Assembly: GCF_004339245.1 (NCBI RefSeq)
Contig: NZ_SMGG01000006.1
Location: 1-64,000, forward strand
Reading direction: 5' to 3'
Length of the DNA stretch: 64,000 nucleotides
Source of the DNA: Seleniivibrio woodruffii
Lineage (GTDB): Bacteria > Chrysiogenota > Deferribacteres > Deferribacterales > Geovibrionaceae
Shown here: positions 7,264 through 16,271 of the stretch, piece by piece
Layout of the letters: the number at the start of each line of letters is the position of its first letter
Position numbering within the stretch: the first letter of the stretch is position 1
Program-made: the position numbers and the translations under genes
Notes under the pieces: generated by a model
Seen by the model: the letters and a program-made list of their open reading frames with translations, nothing else
Databases searched by the model: none
What the model was told of the DNA's origin: nothing

Positions 7264-9016
7264 AAATTTTCTCCCCGTCACCGCAGAGGAGATCTCTGCG
7301 CTGGGATGGGACAGACCTGATATTATACTTGTGTCCGGAGACACCTATCTGGACAGCCCCTACAACGGAACGGCCATCATAGGCCGCCTGCTTCAGGACG
7401 AGGGCTACCGTGTGGCTATCATAGCACAGCCTGATATGAACACTGCGGACATCGCACGTCTGGGCGAACCGAAGCTCTTCTGGGGAGTTTCCGCCGGATG
7501 CGTCGACTCAATGGTGGCAAACTACACAGCCTCCAAGAAAAAGCGCAGAACAGACGATTTCACCCCCGGCGGCGAAAACGACAGACGCCCCGACAGAGCA
7601 CTGCTGGCCTACACCAACCTGATACGCAGACACTTTAAAAATACAAAACCGATAGTTCTGGGCGGCATAGAGGCCAGTCTGCGCAGAGTCACCCATTACG
7701 ACTTCTGGTCGGACGGACTGCGCAAACCGATACTGTTTGATGCAAAAGCGGACTATCTTGTCTACGGAATGGGCGAAAAGACCATTCTGGAGCTTGCCGA
7801 AGCTCTTAAAAACGGTTCGGACACAACAGGAATAAGGGGGCTGTGCTACTACGCCAAAGAGATCCCCGCAGGATATGCCGAGCTGCCCTCTCACGAGGAA
7901 TGCACAGAAGACAAAGACGTTTTCACCAAAATGTTCCATACATTTTATCAGAATAACGATCCCATAACGGCCAAAGGGCTGGCGCAAAGGGTTGACACAA
8001 GATACCTGATACAGAACCCGCCTTCACAGACGCCCAGCCGCATCGAGATGAACAGATACTACGAACTGCCGTACACCTACAGAGTGCACCCGTTCTACGC
8101 CGCACAGGGGCCTGTGCGTGCTCTGGACACAATCCGCAACTCGGTGACCACCCACAGAGGATGCTACGGTGAGTGCAGTTTCTGCGCAATAGCCGTACAT
8201 CAGGGAATAACGATAGCAGAACGGACTGAGGCCTCTGTCCTTAAAGAAGTCCAGCGGTTCATAGATGCAGAAGGGTTCAACGGCATCATAAACGATGTTG
8301 GCGGCCCCACGGCAAACATGTTCGGCATGGAATGCCGCAAGAAAAAAGATCACGGCAGATGTGCAAACAAGCGATGCCTCTATCCGCAGAAATGCCCCCA
8401 GATGCCTTCCGATCACAGAAAGCTGAACAGCCTTCTGAACAGCATCCGGAAAACTGAAGGGATAAAGCGTGTTTTTGTGGCATCAGGAATCAGATACGAC
8501 ATAATAATGGACGACAAGGCATTCGGCGGTCAATATCTTGACAACATGGTCAATTTCCATGTCAGCGGTCAGATGAAGATTGCGCCGGAACACATGAAGG
8601 ACAACATCCTCGGACTGATGGGCAAACCCTCGGCGGACGTGCTGAAAAAGTTCGTGGAGGATTTTTATAAGCGGAACAAGGTCAGACAGCAGTTCCTCAC
8701 CTATTATCTGATTGCGGCGCATCCCGGCTGCACTGTGCAGGATATGGAGGATCTGAAAAAATTCACCTCAAAGGAACTCAAGATAAACCCGGAGCAGGTG
8801 CAGATATTCACCCCCACACCGTCAACCTATTCGTCTTTAATGTATTACACTGAAAAAAACCCTTTCACAGGGGAAAGCATTTTTGTGGAAAAAGATCCCA
8901 ACAGGCGCAAAATCCAGAAGGATATCATCGCTCCGCCGGAAGAGAAAAAACCTGTGAAAACAGTACCCTATCCCTTCGCTAAAAAGAAAAAGGGCTCTAA
9001 TCGCCCAAAAGGATAA
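7250..9016 (+). CDS. YgiQ-family radical SAM protein
   Basis: A ~588-residue member of the YgiQ family. The N-terminal B12-binding-like region contains FLPVTAEEISALGWDRPDIILVSGDTYLDSP, the standard YgiQ start. That is why the ATG at 7250 is preferred over one 45 bp upstream inside the ligase gene. The radical SAM cluster motif is CYGECSFC in TTHRGCYGECSFCAIAVHQG, and a Cys-rich insert (GRCANKRCLYPQKCPQMPSDH) follows. The tail is Lys-rich. The reaction catalysed by this family is not known. The 3' end overlaps the convergent toxin gene by 20 bases. Confidence 0.9.
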   Translation: MTTSKNFLPVTAEEISALGWDRPDIILVSGDTYLDSPYNGTAIIGRLLQDEGYRVAIIAQPDMNTADIARLGEPKLFWGVSAGCVDSMVANYTASKKKRRTDDFTPGGENDRRPDRALLAYTNLIRRHFKNTKPIVLGGIEASLRRVTHYDFWSDGLRKPILFDAKADYLVYGMGEKTILELAEALKNGSDTTGIRGLCYYAKEIPAGYAELPSHEECTEDKDVFTKMFHTFYQNNDPITAKGLAQRVDTRYLIQNPPSQTPSRIEMNRYYELPYTYRVHPFYAAQGPVRALDTIRNSVTTHRGCYGECSFCAIAVHQGITIAERTEASVLKEVQRFIDAEGFNGIINDVGGPTANMFGMECRKKKDHGRCANKRCLYPQKCPQMPSDHRKLNSLLNSIRKTEGIKRVFVASGIRYDIIMDDKAFGGQYLDNMVNFHVSGQMKIAPEHMKDNILGLMGKPSADVLKKFVEDFYKRNKVRQQFLTYYLIAAHPGCTVQDMEDLKKFTSKELKINPEQVQIFTPTPSTYSSLMYYTEKNPFTGESIFVEKDPNRRKIQKDIIAPPEEKKPVKTVPYPFAKKKKGSNRPKG

Positions 9017-9338
9017 CCGATATGTTTCTCAGGACTGCCTCAAGCTCCTTATCATCGGCTTTAGCTATGAATGAGGCATTTCTGACTTTCCAGTCAAGGC
9101 TTTTAACCTGATCCGACAGCACCACACCATTTATACCGTCATGATTTATTGAAACTTCGAAAACATATCCTTTCACTCTGCTGGTGACAGGACACATGAG
9201 AGCCAGACCTGTCTTTCGGTTATATTCTTCTCCGGAAACAACAATTGCCGGCCTATGCCCCTTCTGTTCGTGTCCGGACTGCGGGTTAAAATCAAGCCAG
9301 ACGATATCACCCTTCGCAGGCACATACCCCTTTACCAT
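8997..9338 (-). CDS. MazF/PemK-family endoribonuclease toxin
   Basis: A 113-residue toxin with the MazF signature: GDIVWLDFNPQSGHEQKGHRPAIVVS at the N-terminus, CPVTSRVKGYVFEV in the middle and GVVLSDQVKSLDW near the C-terminus. Members cleave mRNA at short sequence motifs. The ATG lies inside the last codons of the antitoxin gene (7-base overlap), the usual coupled arrangement. Length and catalytic region look intact. The cleavage motif cannot be predicted. Confidence 0.92.
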   Translation of the reverse strand: MVKGYVPAKGDIVWLDFNPQSGHEQKGHRPAIVVSGEEYNRKTGLALMCPVTSRVKGYVFEVSINHDGINGVVLSDQVKSLDWKVRNASFIAKADDKELEAVLRNISVILLGD

Positions 9339-9604
9339 TCTTCATTCCCCGTTTTTTCGCCTGTTGAAACTTCCGAATGCAGAGTATCATCCGTAATCTT
9401 AGACAGCATATTTTTAAGGATTGAATCAGCCTCCGACACTGTGAGTTCACCCAAAGGTATCTCTTTGAAAGGAATCAGAATTATGCGGTTCTCGCTATCC
9501 ACCGTTACACGGACACTGCTGACTCCGTTCAGAAGCCTGCCAAGGGTGATGCGTCCTTTGCTATCGGGTTTGAGAGTCATCTCAAATTTTTCAGCCATTC
9601 CCAT
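9332..9604 (-). CDS. MazE-like AbrB-fold antitoxin
   Basis: A 90-residue partner of the MazF toxin. The N-terminal half has the SpoVT/AbrB swapped-hairpin pattern (FEMTLKPDSKGRITLGRLL). The C-terminal half (SEADSILKNMLSKITDD) probably wraps the toxin. AGGAGG is well placed before the ATG at 9604. It is the first gene of the module and probably represses the operon through its N-terminal domain, as is known for the family. Confidence 0.85.
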   Translation of the reverse strand: MGMAEKFEMTLKPDSKGRITLGRLLNGVSSVRVTVDSENRIILIPFKEIPLGELTVSEADSILKNMLSKITDDTLHSEVSTGEKTGNEEW

Positions 9605-9674
9605 AGTAATCCTCCTGACTTTATAATACCCTCAACCCGCATATAATCAAGTGGGAAACGGCATGATTCCCACC

Positions 9675-9703
9675 TAAAAAGAAAAAGGGGCGTTAGCCGC
9701 CCC
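9675..9703 (-). terminator. Terminator of the M1/ChaN gene
   Basis: A GGGGCG / CGCCCC stem (9687-9703). On the minus strand it runs into TTTTTCTTTTT. It lies just after the stop at 9710. Confidence 0.85.
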
Positions 9704-9709
9704 TCTTCG

Positions 9710-12433
9710 TTAAAACTTTATCTTCAGAGTCTCCTCTTTGTCTTTTCGCAGAACCACTAACTCGTACTCCCTGCCCTTTTCGGCGTACAGAAGTTCCAGC
9801 TTAAGGGTTTGCAGTCCACCAACAGTAACCCTGTTGAACGACACTATAATATCATCCTTCAGAACGCCCGCCGTCTGCGCCGCCGATTTGTCGCTGACAT
9901 CGGCAACTTTCAGCTTTCCGTCCTTATCGTCTATACCAACGCCCAGCATGGGCGATGCATCGTAGTCAGTCTCCTGCGGATAGAGGATGTAGTCGGCCAC
10001 TCCGGGCTTATTGTCCTCGTCCTGAACAACAGCAACATAGTTCATCAGGTTTCTGCGAAACAGCCGTTCGGGGATGGAAGTCCTGTTGCGAATATGCCCG
10101 TTGCCGGCAAGGAGAACAAAAAGTCTGTCGGGGTTAGCCGTCATATATTTATATGCGCTGTCCGCCATTGTCTCATCCCACACTATCTGAGCCTCGTAGA
10201 AATTCTCAAAATCCCTGCCCATGGGGTGCATATTGAATATTTTATAAAGTCCGTCACGGTATTCGCCGCCGGTATATTCAATCGTTTCAGGTATCTGTTT
10301 AAGCTCTTCATCAGTAAGGGACTTTATTCCGCCTGATGATATTTTTTTGGTTATCTCCTGCGGTGTGTTCAGCGCAACCAGAGGAATGCGGTTCTCCTTC
10401 GCATAGCGGAAGATCGGCGCATAAAGCCTGTAGTCATACTTCCAGCGGGTATAATATTCAGTTTTCTCAAGCATTTCCCGCTCGGTTATTTTGCCTGACA
10501 GATAGTCGTCAAGTACAGGCTGAAAAGGCTTCTGTATCATCTCAAGCCCAACGGCAATCTTTTTCCCCGCTTCGTTCAGCCTGCGGATAAACTCCAGCTG
10601 GTTCTCATGGTGGGCAAAATCCGTATGGGTCTCGCCGACATAGAACACTCTCGCATAAGGGTTTTCATCTATAATGGTTTTAATGCTGATCGCCGACTGC
10701 ACACGCTCCCCCTGTCTGTCGTCATAAAGTCTGAACCGCTCTCCCTGCACCGACTGATCCATGACAGGCCTCAGCCTGCCGTTTTCGCTCACCACTGAGG
10801 AGTATTTTCCGTAGTGGGTCACTCTGGGGAAGTTAGCCGCCGCCGTTTCCGCATCGTCCGCATGGATTATGTATGACATCCTGTCGCTGTGAAGCGGATG
10901 GAGAGAGGACAACACGGCAAATTCGGGTTTTATGAAAGGAGCGTTAACCCCGTAATATTTCCTGAATGCGGCGTTGTCGGCATCAAGAAAAATAATTATT
11001 TTATCGTTATACTGATAAGGATTTACAGTATCATTATAAACCTCGGCATTATCTATCATCTTTAAAACGCTTGCGTATTTTGTTTTATTTTTATCACTGA
11101 CAAAAACAGCCTTGGGATATTTGCTCCACATTGCATAGAGAGCCGGATAAAGCTCTGTTCTCTCAAGGATTCGGGCTGTTTTATAGTTGGGATCTATCAC
11201 CAGTTCAACGGGTCTATCTTTGGTTTTGATGCTGAAATTCACTTCTTTCGCATCGATATATTTCGTAAAAACCGTGTCTGATTTTTCTGTTTTAACAATT
11301 ACTTCCAGAGGATAGTTAAGGTTTTCATACTTGTTTTTCAAAATGAACGATGTTTCATAACCATCATTGACAGCTTTGAAAGATACGTCCTTTGCATCAA
11401 AGTCCGCAATGGCGGTTTCGTTAAGCCAGCCGTCAAAATATTTGTCCAGTTTCCGGTCTGATACGTCCTCGAATACCTTTCTGACATCATTCCAGTCAGC
11501 TTTTTTGTATTTATACTTCGAGTAGAGCCTTTTCAGCCCTTTGTTGAAATCATCGCCGAGCATATCATCCAGCATGGAAAAGACCATCATCCCTTTGGAA
11601 TAGCCCACAGCCTGACTTGCCCTGTCTTTGTTATAGACAAAGTCTTTCAGAGCCGTACCCTCCTCTTTCTGTCTGGCGTTCTGCATGACGTTTATTATGG
11701 CCGCCTTGCGGTATTCAATACCCTTGCCGTCCTTCTCGTCATACAGCCTGTCAGCCAGATAGGTTGTCAGTGCCTCCGCCCAGTTGCCGTCTTTGGTGTC
11801 CACAGCAACGCCCAGCCATTGGTGAAGAAGTTCGTGCCCAAGCGATGTCCGGGTAAGGAAGGGCATGGGGATTATTTTTTCGGAGATAAACGTCAGCGAT
11901 ACCAGCGCATGCCCCACGGGGTAGGGAACGTCTGCAACGGCAAACCTGCCGTAGGGATATTTTCCGAACATATCCGTATAGAGAGCAAGCAGTTCCTTTA
12001 TGCGTGCCATGTATGCGCCGGAGTACTGCATGTTCGCCTTGCTGAAATAGAGTGCGACCTCCACTCCGTTCACAATTTCGGACTTTATCTGCCATTTGTC
12101 GGAGATGGCCAGAACCATTCCGTGATTTGCATTTTTCAGGGTGAATTTCCAGCCGTATTTGGTCTTTTCCGCCTTGTCGCTCTCGGCAAGGGCAACGTAG
12201 CCCTCAGGCAGTGTCAGTTCCAGCGTATAGCTGTCGTCCTTCGGTTCGCCGAACCAGTCGTCATAGATTATATAGGTGCCGTCTGTCCCTTTCAGAGTAT
12301 AACTGAAAGGTTTACCGTCCACAGTGCCTGAGATCACAGAGTTGGCCATGTCCGCCTTCGCCTTGACCAGAGTGGCGGCACTGGCAGAAATAGCTGATGT
12401 GACAAGGATTAACAAAATCAGCAGTCTTTTCAT
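9710..12433 (-). CDS. Secreted peptidase M1-like / ChaN / PDZ fusion protein
   Basis: About 907 residues. A start at 12433 (MKRLLILLILVTSAISASA) gives a signal peptide with GAGG 5 bases upstream, so it is preferred over an ATG 24 bases earlier. The first part (~20-420) resembles an M1 gluzincin aminopeptidase: zinc motif HELLH near residue 200 and NWAEALTTYLAD supplying the third ligand ~20 residues on. Residues ~600-790 match the ChaN/DUF399 haem-binding family (VFYVGETHTDFAHHENQLE; AVGLEMIQKPFQPVLDDYL). The last ~90 residues are a PDZ domain (LGVGIDDKDG; GVLKDDIIVSFNRV). Export to the periplasm or outer membrane is predicted. A joint role in peptide processing and haem or iron handling is speculative but would suit a cytochrome-rich cell. 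Confidence 0.85.
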   Translation of the reverse strand: MKRLLILLILVTSAISASAATLVKAKADMANSVISGTVDGKPFSYTLKGTDGTYIIYDDWFGEPKDDSYTLELTLPEGYVALAESDKAEKTKYGWKFTLKNANHGMVLAISDKWQIKSEIVNGVEVALYFSKANMQYSGAYMARIKELLALYTDMFGKYPYGRFAVADVPYPVGHALVSLTFISEKIIPMPFLTRTSLGHELLHQWLGVAVDTKDGNWAEALTTYLADRLYDEKDGKGIEYRKAAIINVMQNARQKEEGTALKDFVYNKDRASQAVGYSKGMMVFSMLDDMLGDDFNKGLKRLYSKYKYKKADWNDVRKVFEDVSDRKLDKYFDGWLNETAIADFDAKDVSFKAVNDGYETSFILKNKYENLNYPLEVIVKTEKSDTVFTKYIDAKEVNFSIKTKDRPVELVIDPNYKTARILERTELYPALYAMWSKYPKAVFVSDKNKTKYASVLKMIDNAEVYNDTVNPYQYNDKIIIFLDADNAAFRKYYGVNAPFIKPEFAVLSSLHPLHSDRMSYIIHADDAETAAANFPRVTHYGKYSSVVSENGRLRPVMDQSVQGERFRLYDDRQGERVQSAISIKTIIDENPYARVFYVGETHTDFAHHENQLEFIRRLNEAGKKIAVGLEMIQKPFQPVLDDYLSGKITEREMLEKTEYYTRWKYDYRLYAPIFRYAKENRIPLVALNTPQEITKKISSGGIKSLTDEELKQIPETIEYTGGEYRDGLYKIFNMHPMGRDFENFYEAQIVWDETMADSAYKYMTANPDRLFVLLAGNGHIRNRTSIPERLFRRNLMNYVAVVQDEDNKPGVADYILYPQETDYDASPMLGVGIDDKDGKLKVADVSDKSAAQTAGVLKDDIIVSFNRVTVGGLQTLKLELLYAEKGREYELVVLRKDKEETLKIKF

Positions 12434-12477
12434 GTTAGCCTCGGATAAAGTATTCAAATATATCGGAAAGACAGGTA

Positions 12478-13446
12478 TCAGGCCTTATTGTTCATAAAGA
12501 GAAACCTGTAAAACCATGTGTCAGGAAGTTTTGCGCTCAGGCGTACCGCCGCCGCCACAAGAAGCACCGCAAACACCGTGCGCATCCACAGGATGCCAGA
12601 TATGTGTCCCCCTATGGTCATCATGAGCAGGGTATCCTCTATCATAGAGTGACAGATGCCCATGAAAGCGAGGCTGAAAAATACGTCCCTGTGGGAGATG
12701 TTTCCGGAGCGGGCTTCATTTATTATCAGTCCGCCGCCGTATGTCAGCCCCAGAGTGAACCCCACCATAGTGAGATACGCCGCCTCTTTCCCTATCCCCA
12801 TCAGCTTCATAAGGGGTTCGCATGCCGAGTTTATCAGGTTTATGACTCCGCAGATTTTCAGCAGCTTCATCATAAACACCAGAGCAAGCACAATGCATGC
12901 GATATAGAAAAGACTGCGCACCTCGCCCAGCGCCCATCCGGCAAGGGATGCGTCCTGAGCGGCAGGTTTCAGCAGTATTTCGGCGGGATGCTGAAGCCAT
13001 CCGCCGGTTTTGTACACAAGATTCAGCAAAATTCCGAAGACCAAAGCCGAGCATATGCGGAAGGCGGCCATAGCCGCAAACCGTGTGCCCGCTTTTCTGG
13101 CTATTTGAACCTCAACGGGTATCGCGTGTGCCATCAGCATCATAGTGGCCAGAACGGTGGCCTGAGCCGCCGTAACCTCCACCCTGTCCGCAAGGGATGC
13201 AAACACTATAATTCCGCCGTATATATTTGTGAGGAGAGCAGAGGCCCACGCAAGCCCCATTTCACCCGGCAGACCCGTCAGCACCATAACAGGTGCCAGA
13301 ACTCTGCCCAGAAGGGTCACAACCCCTATGACATCCAGAATTTTTATCAGGATCATCATAGGGATAAGTATCTTGAACAGTTCAGCAAGTATGAAGAACG
13401 ACTCTTTGAAGGTTGAGACAAAGAGGTGCTTCACACTGTATATCAT
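12478..13446 (-). CDS. Nucleoside-recognition (Gate) domain membrane protein
   Basis: A 322-residue polytopic membrane protein with two Gate-domain halves, as in spore maturation SpmA/SpmB-like and nucleoside transporter-related proteins. Recognisable stretches are ILIPMMILIKILDVIG, LTNIYGGIIVFASLAD, VGFTLGLTYGGGLIINEA and FMGICHSMIEDTLLM. The substrate is unknown. Its start overlaps the 3' end of ilvA by four bases, so the two are co-transcribed. Whether this reflects an amino-acid link or chance is unclear. Confidence 0.8.
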   Translation of the reverse strand: MIYSVKHLFVSTFKESFFILAELFKILIPMMILIKILDVIGVVTLLGRVLAPVMVLTGLPGEMGLAWASALLTNIYGGIIVFASLADRVEVTAAQATVLATMMLMAHAIPVEVQIARKAGTRFAAMAAFRICSALVFGILLNLVYKTGGWLQHPAEILLKPAAQDASLAGWALGEVRSLFYIACIVLALVFMMKLLKICGVINLINSACEPLMKLMGIGKEAAYLTMVGFTLGLTYGGGLIINEARSGNISHRDVFFSLAFMGICHSMIEDTLLMMTIGGHISGILWMRTVFAVLLVAAAVRLSAKLPDTWFYRFLFMNNKA

Positions 13447-14639
13447 ACTAAGCGCTCTATCTCATAAAGTGAGCTGAGACGCTCCATAATTCTGTCGATG
13501 TGCTCCTGCCCTCTGGTTTCCAGAGAAACGTTAACACGGCTCTGACTCAGAGGAACCCTCTGGTCGTTGCGGATGTGGTCTATCTGGTGGATGTTCGCCT
13601 GAAGTCTGCTTATCTCCTGTGACAGAGAGGTCAGAGCACCGGGAACGTCACGCAGAATGATTGACACGGTCATGAATCTGCCTGTGGCGGTCATGCCTCG
13701 GCTTATGATGCGGCTGATGGTGGTGACGTCTATGTTTCCGCCGGAAACCACAAGAACCGTCATCTTGTCCTTAACGTCAATCTTTCCAGCCAGAAGAGCC
13801 GCCAGAGGAGCCGCTCCGGCACCCTCCACAACCAGCTTCGCACGCTCTATGTACTCAAGCACCGCAAGGGCTATCTCCCTCTCAGACACTGTGACAAGAT
13901 CGTCCACGCAGTTCTGGCAGGACTCGAATGTCAGCTTGCCAACCTGCTTAACGGCGATGCCCTCTGCAAAAGTTGCGGATGACGAAAGGCTGACCACCCT
14001 GCCCTCGGACAGACTGCTCACCATTCCCGCCGCCTCTTCTGCCTGAACACCTATTATTTTTATATCAGGGTTAAAGCCCTTAACATACTCTGCAATACCG
14101 GAAATAAGTCCGCCGCCGCCCACAGGAACGACGATCTGGTCGATGTCCGGCTTCTCTCTGAGGATCTCATAGCCGATGGTTCCCTGTCCGGCAATTACGT
14201 CATGATCATCGAAGGGATGTATGAAATGCAGACCACGCTCTTTGCCCAGCTGAACGGCATGTTTGTATGCATCCTCGAACGACTGTCCGTGGAGAACAAC
14301 CTCCGCTCCGTGGCTCTGTGTACTGGACACCTTCACCATGGGCGTGAACTCCGGCATTACTATCACAGCCTTTATTCCCAGCGTTTTTGCGCTGAAAGCC
14401 ACGCCCTGAGCATGGTTTCCCGCTGATGCGGCTATGATTCCGCCTCGGCATTTGTCCTGATTTTTAAGAATGCAGTTCAGTGCGCCTCTTATCTTGAAAG
14501 AGCCTGTTCTCTGGAGATTTTCCAGTTTAAAATAGATGTCCGCTCCGGTTATCTCCGAAAAATTGTTCGAATAATACAGCGGAAGCGGTTTGATGTAGCT
14601 TTTTATCCTGTCCCAGGATTCGGTTATCTCGTTTAACAT
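13443..14639 (-). CDS. ilvA: Threonine ammonia-lyase
   Basis: A 398-residue PLP enzyme converting threonine to 2-oxobutanoate and ammonia, the first committed step of isoleucine synthesis. Lys49 in GSFKIRGALN is the Schiff-base lysine, and VPVGGGGLISG is the phosphate-binding glycine loop. The C-terminal ~75 residues are a single ACT domain (VSIILRDVPGALTSLSQEISRL). This corresponds to the ~400-residue class rather than the longer two-ACT E. coli IlvA. In such short forms the ACT domain can confer different feedback behaviour, so either a biosynthetic or a catabolic role is possible. Confidence 0.9.
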   Translation of the reverse strand: MLNEITESWDRIKSYIKPLPLYYSNNFSEITGADIYFKLENLQRTGSFKIRGALNCILKNQDKCRGGIIAASAGNHAQGVAFSAKTLGIKAVIVMPEFTPMVKVSSTQSHGAEVVLHGQSFEDAYKHAVQLGKERGLHFIHPFDDHDVIAGQGTIGYEILREKPDIDQIVVPVGGGGLISGIAEYVKGFNPDIKIIGVQAEEAAGMVSSLSEGRVVSLSSSATFAEGIAVKQVGKLTFESCQNCVDDLVTVSEREIALAVLEYIERAKLVVEGAGAAPLAALLAGKIDVKDKMTVLVVSGGNIDVTTISRIISRGMTATGRFMTVSIILRDVPGALTSLSQEISRLQANIHQIDHIRNDQRVPLSQSRVNVSLETRGQEHIDRIMERLSSLYEIERLV

Positions 14640-14755
14640 ACGGATATATTAGCTTTTATACAGATAAATGCAACCCCGACCTTGCAAAATAGCTGTACAA
14701 TTCAGACGGATTTTAGGGTATTATCCGTTATGAGACAATGACAGGAGCATTATAA

Positions 14756-15547
14756 ATGAGTGATATTCTACCGGATCTTACAACCTACGCATGGCAGATA
14801 ATCTTTGCCATTCTGCTGGTGGTCATCGGAAGGTATGCTGCAAGGTATCTGTCCAAGTTCTGCCTGCGCCTTATGGAAAAGGGGCGGATGGACATGACGC
14901 TTTCCAAGTTCCTTTCGGGTTTGATATATTATCTGGGTATGACCGTTGTGGTCATAGCCGCACTGAACCAGCTGGGCATCGAGACAACCTCCATCGTGGC
15001 GGTTCTGGCAACTGCGGGTCTGGCCGTCGGTCTGGCCCTTAAAGATTCACTGTCCAACTTTGCCGCAGGGGTTATGATAATAATCTTCCGCCCGTTCGTA
15101 ATAGGCGACACAATAGAGGCCGCAGGAACAACCGGCACGGCCGAGATCATAGGAATTTTTACAACACAGCTGAAAACAGCTGACAACAAAGCTATAATCG
15201 TGCCTAACTCCGCAATAATAAGCAACAGCATAACAAACTATTCCGCAAACGACACCAGACGGGTGGATCTGACCATCGGCGTCAGCTACGAGAGCGACAT
15301 CAAAAAGGTTAAGGAAATTCTGGCTGAAATAGTTGAAAAGGACGAAAGAGTCTTGAAAGACCCCGCCCCCACTATAGCGGTTGCGGCTCTGGCCGACAAC
15401 AGCGTCAACTTTGCCTACAGGCTGTGGGTGAAAACAGACGAATACTGGAACGTATATTTCGATACGCTGGAAACGGTCAAGATACGCTTTGATGAAGAGA
15501 AGATAGCTATACCCTATCCGCAGATGGATATTCATATCACAAAATAA
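14756..15547 (+). CDS. Small-conductance mechanosensitive channel, MscS family
   Basis: A 263-residue MscS-type channel. There are three N-terminal membrane segments, with the pore-lining helix around AVLATAGLAVGLALKDSLSNFAAG and then the beta domain (IIIFRPFVIGDTIEAAGTTGTAEIIGIFTTQLKT, IVPNSAIISNSITNYS). The C-terminal alpha/beta region ends in FDEEKIAIPYPQMDIHI. Length is close to E. coli MscS (286). AGGAG lies a few bases before the ATG. It protects against hypo-osmotic shock. Its terminator has been split by a repeat insertion. Confidence 0.93.
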   Translation: MSDILPDLTTYAWQIIFAILLVVIGRYAARYLSKFCLRLMEKGRMDMTLSKFLSGLIYYLGMTVVVIAALNQLGIETTSIVAVLATAGLAVGLALKDSLSNFAAGVMIIIFRPFVIGDTIEAAGTTGTAEIIGIFTTQLKTADNKAIIVPNSAIISNSITNYSANDTRRVDLTIGVSYESDIKKVKEILAEIVEKDERVLKDPAPTIAVAALADNSVNFAYRLWVKTDEYWNVYFDTLETVKIRFDEEKIAIPYPQMDIHITK

Positions 15548-15552
15548 CAGAA

Positions 15553-15572
15553 GGGGAGCTTTGCGCCTCCCC
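15553..15572 (+). terminator. Terminator hairpin of mscS, first copy (no T-tract)
   Basis: A GGGGAG / CTCCCC hairpin follows the mscS stop directly, but the sequence after it is CGGGTTG rather than a T-run. A nearly identical hairpin with a T-run reappears at 15718-15742, on the far side of a 144 bp repeat element. The pair looks like a target duplication. Confidence 0.7.
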
Positions 15573-15573
15573 T

Positions 15574-15717
15574 CGGGTTGTTGACAAAGTCTTAGTGTTA
15601 TGAGATTGCCACGTCACTTCGTTCCTCGCAATGACGTAAATAACTGTCACTGCGAGCGTAGCGCGGCAGTCTCATCACGGTGGCATGCCTGAAACTTCAG
15701 TTTGTCATCAGTCTGAT
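15574..15717 (-). mobile_element. MITE-like ~140 bp repeat inserted in a terminator, copy A
   Basis: The reverse complement of this stretch matches 27432-27572 with roughly nine mismatches over ~137 bp (counted by eye). The ends carry imperfect inverted repeats (GTTGTTGACAAAGTCTTAG at one end, GACTGATGACAAACTGAAG reading in from the other). The interior contains two GC-rich blocks, GCCGCGCTACGCTCGCAGTG and ATTGCGAGGAACGAAGTGAC, when read on the minus strand. It has no coding capacity. Both flanks are copies of the same terminator hairpin. Confidence 0.75.
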
Positions 15718-15742
15718 GGGAGCTTTGCGGCTCCCCTTTTTT
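15718..15742 (+). terminator. Terminator hairpin, second copy with T-tract
   Basis: A GGGAGC / GCTCCC stem followed by CTTTTTT. It probably still terminates mscS transcription after passing through the repeat. Confidence 0.75.
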
Positions 15743-15751
15743 ACCCAACAA

Positions 15752-16012
15752 TTAATAATGATAGCGGCAGGAAATGATAACCAATTTATCCTCTTCAACA
15801 GCATAAACAAGCCTGTTAGTATCGTCCATCCGCTTTGACCAGAAACCGGACAGATTCTCCCTGAGAGCTTCGGGCTTTCCTATTCCGCCGAAAGGCTCAC
15901 GCAGAGTGTCTCTTACCAGCAGATTTATTCTTTTAAGCGTCTTTCTGTCCTGCGACTGCCACCAGACGTAATCTTCCCATGCTTCCTCGGTCCATGCGAC
16001 CAGCTTAGTCAT
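15752..16012 (-). CDS. Txe/YoeB-family toxin
   Basis: An 86-residue RelE-superfamily endoribonuclease of the YoeB type. It contains the family pattern WTEEAWEDYVWWQSQDRKTLKRIN, PFGGIGKPEALRENLSGFWSKRM and the C-terminal DDTNRLVYAVEEDKLVIISCRYHY. The terminal His-Tyr is conserved in YoeB and contributes to catalysis. It overlaps the antitoxin gene by eight bases. The known activity of the family is ribosome-dependent mRNA cleavage at the A site. Confidence 0.93.
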   Translation of the reverse strand: MTKLVAWTEEAWEDYVWWQSQDRKTLKRINLLVRDTLREPFGGIGKPEALRENLSGFWSKRMDDTNRLVYAVEEDKLVIISCRYHY

Positions 16013-16259
16013 CAGTCAGTTCCCTGACTTTCGTTTCCCCCTGTCTGTACTGAGCCGCAGACTTCATCAGATGTGCGGCGTTGGCAGGAGTTTTAAGCAG
16101 GTGGAACGTCTCCATCATGCTGTTGAAGGTATCCAGCGACATTACAACTGTATCCTCAGCATCCCTGCGGGTGATTATTGCGTAGTCGGCATCCTCAACA
16201 ACTGTGTCGAGAACAGATTTCAGATTGTTTCTTGCTTCGGTGAAATTAATGACTTTCAT
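16005..16259 (-). CDS. YefM-family antitoxin
   Basis: An 84-residue Phd/YefM antitoxin: MKVINFTEARNNLKSVLDTVVEDADYAIITRRDAEDTVVMSLDTFNSMMETFHLL is the typical DNA-binding N-terminal domain, and the charged C-terminal third should bind the toxin. Immediately upstream lie TGTACA (16288-16293) and the palindrome AACATGTT (16272-16279), consistent with the TGTACA-cored operators known for YefM, so autorepression is expected. Confidence 0.92.
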   Translation of the reverse strand: MKVINFTEARNNLKSVLDTVVEDADYAIITRRDAEDTVVMSLDTFNSMMETFHLLKTPANAAHLMKSAAQYRQGETKVRELTDD

Positions 16260-16271
16260 GATATCGCCCCC

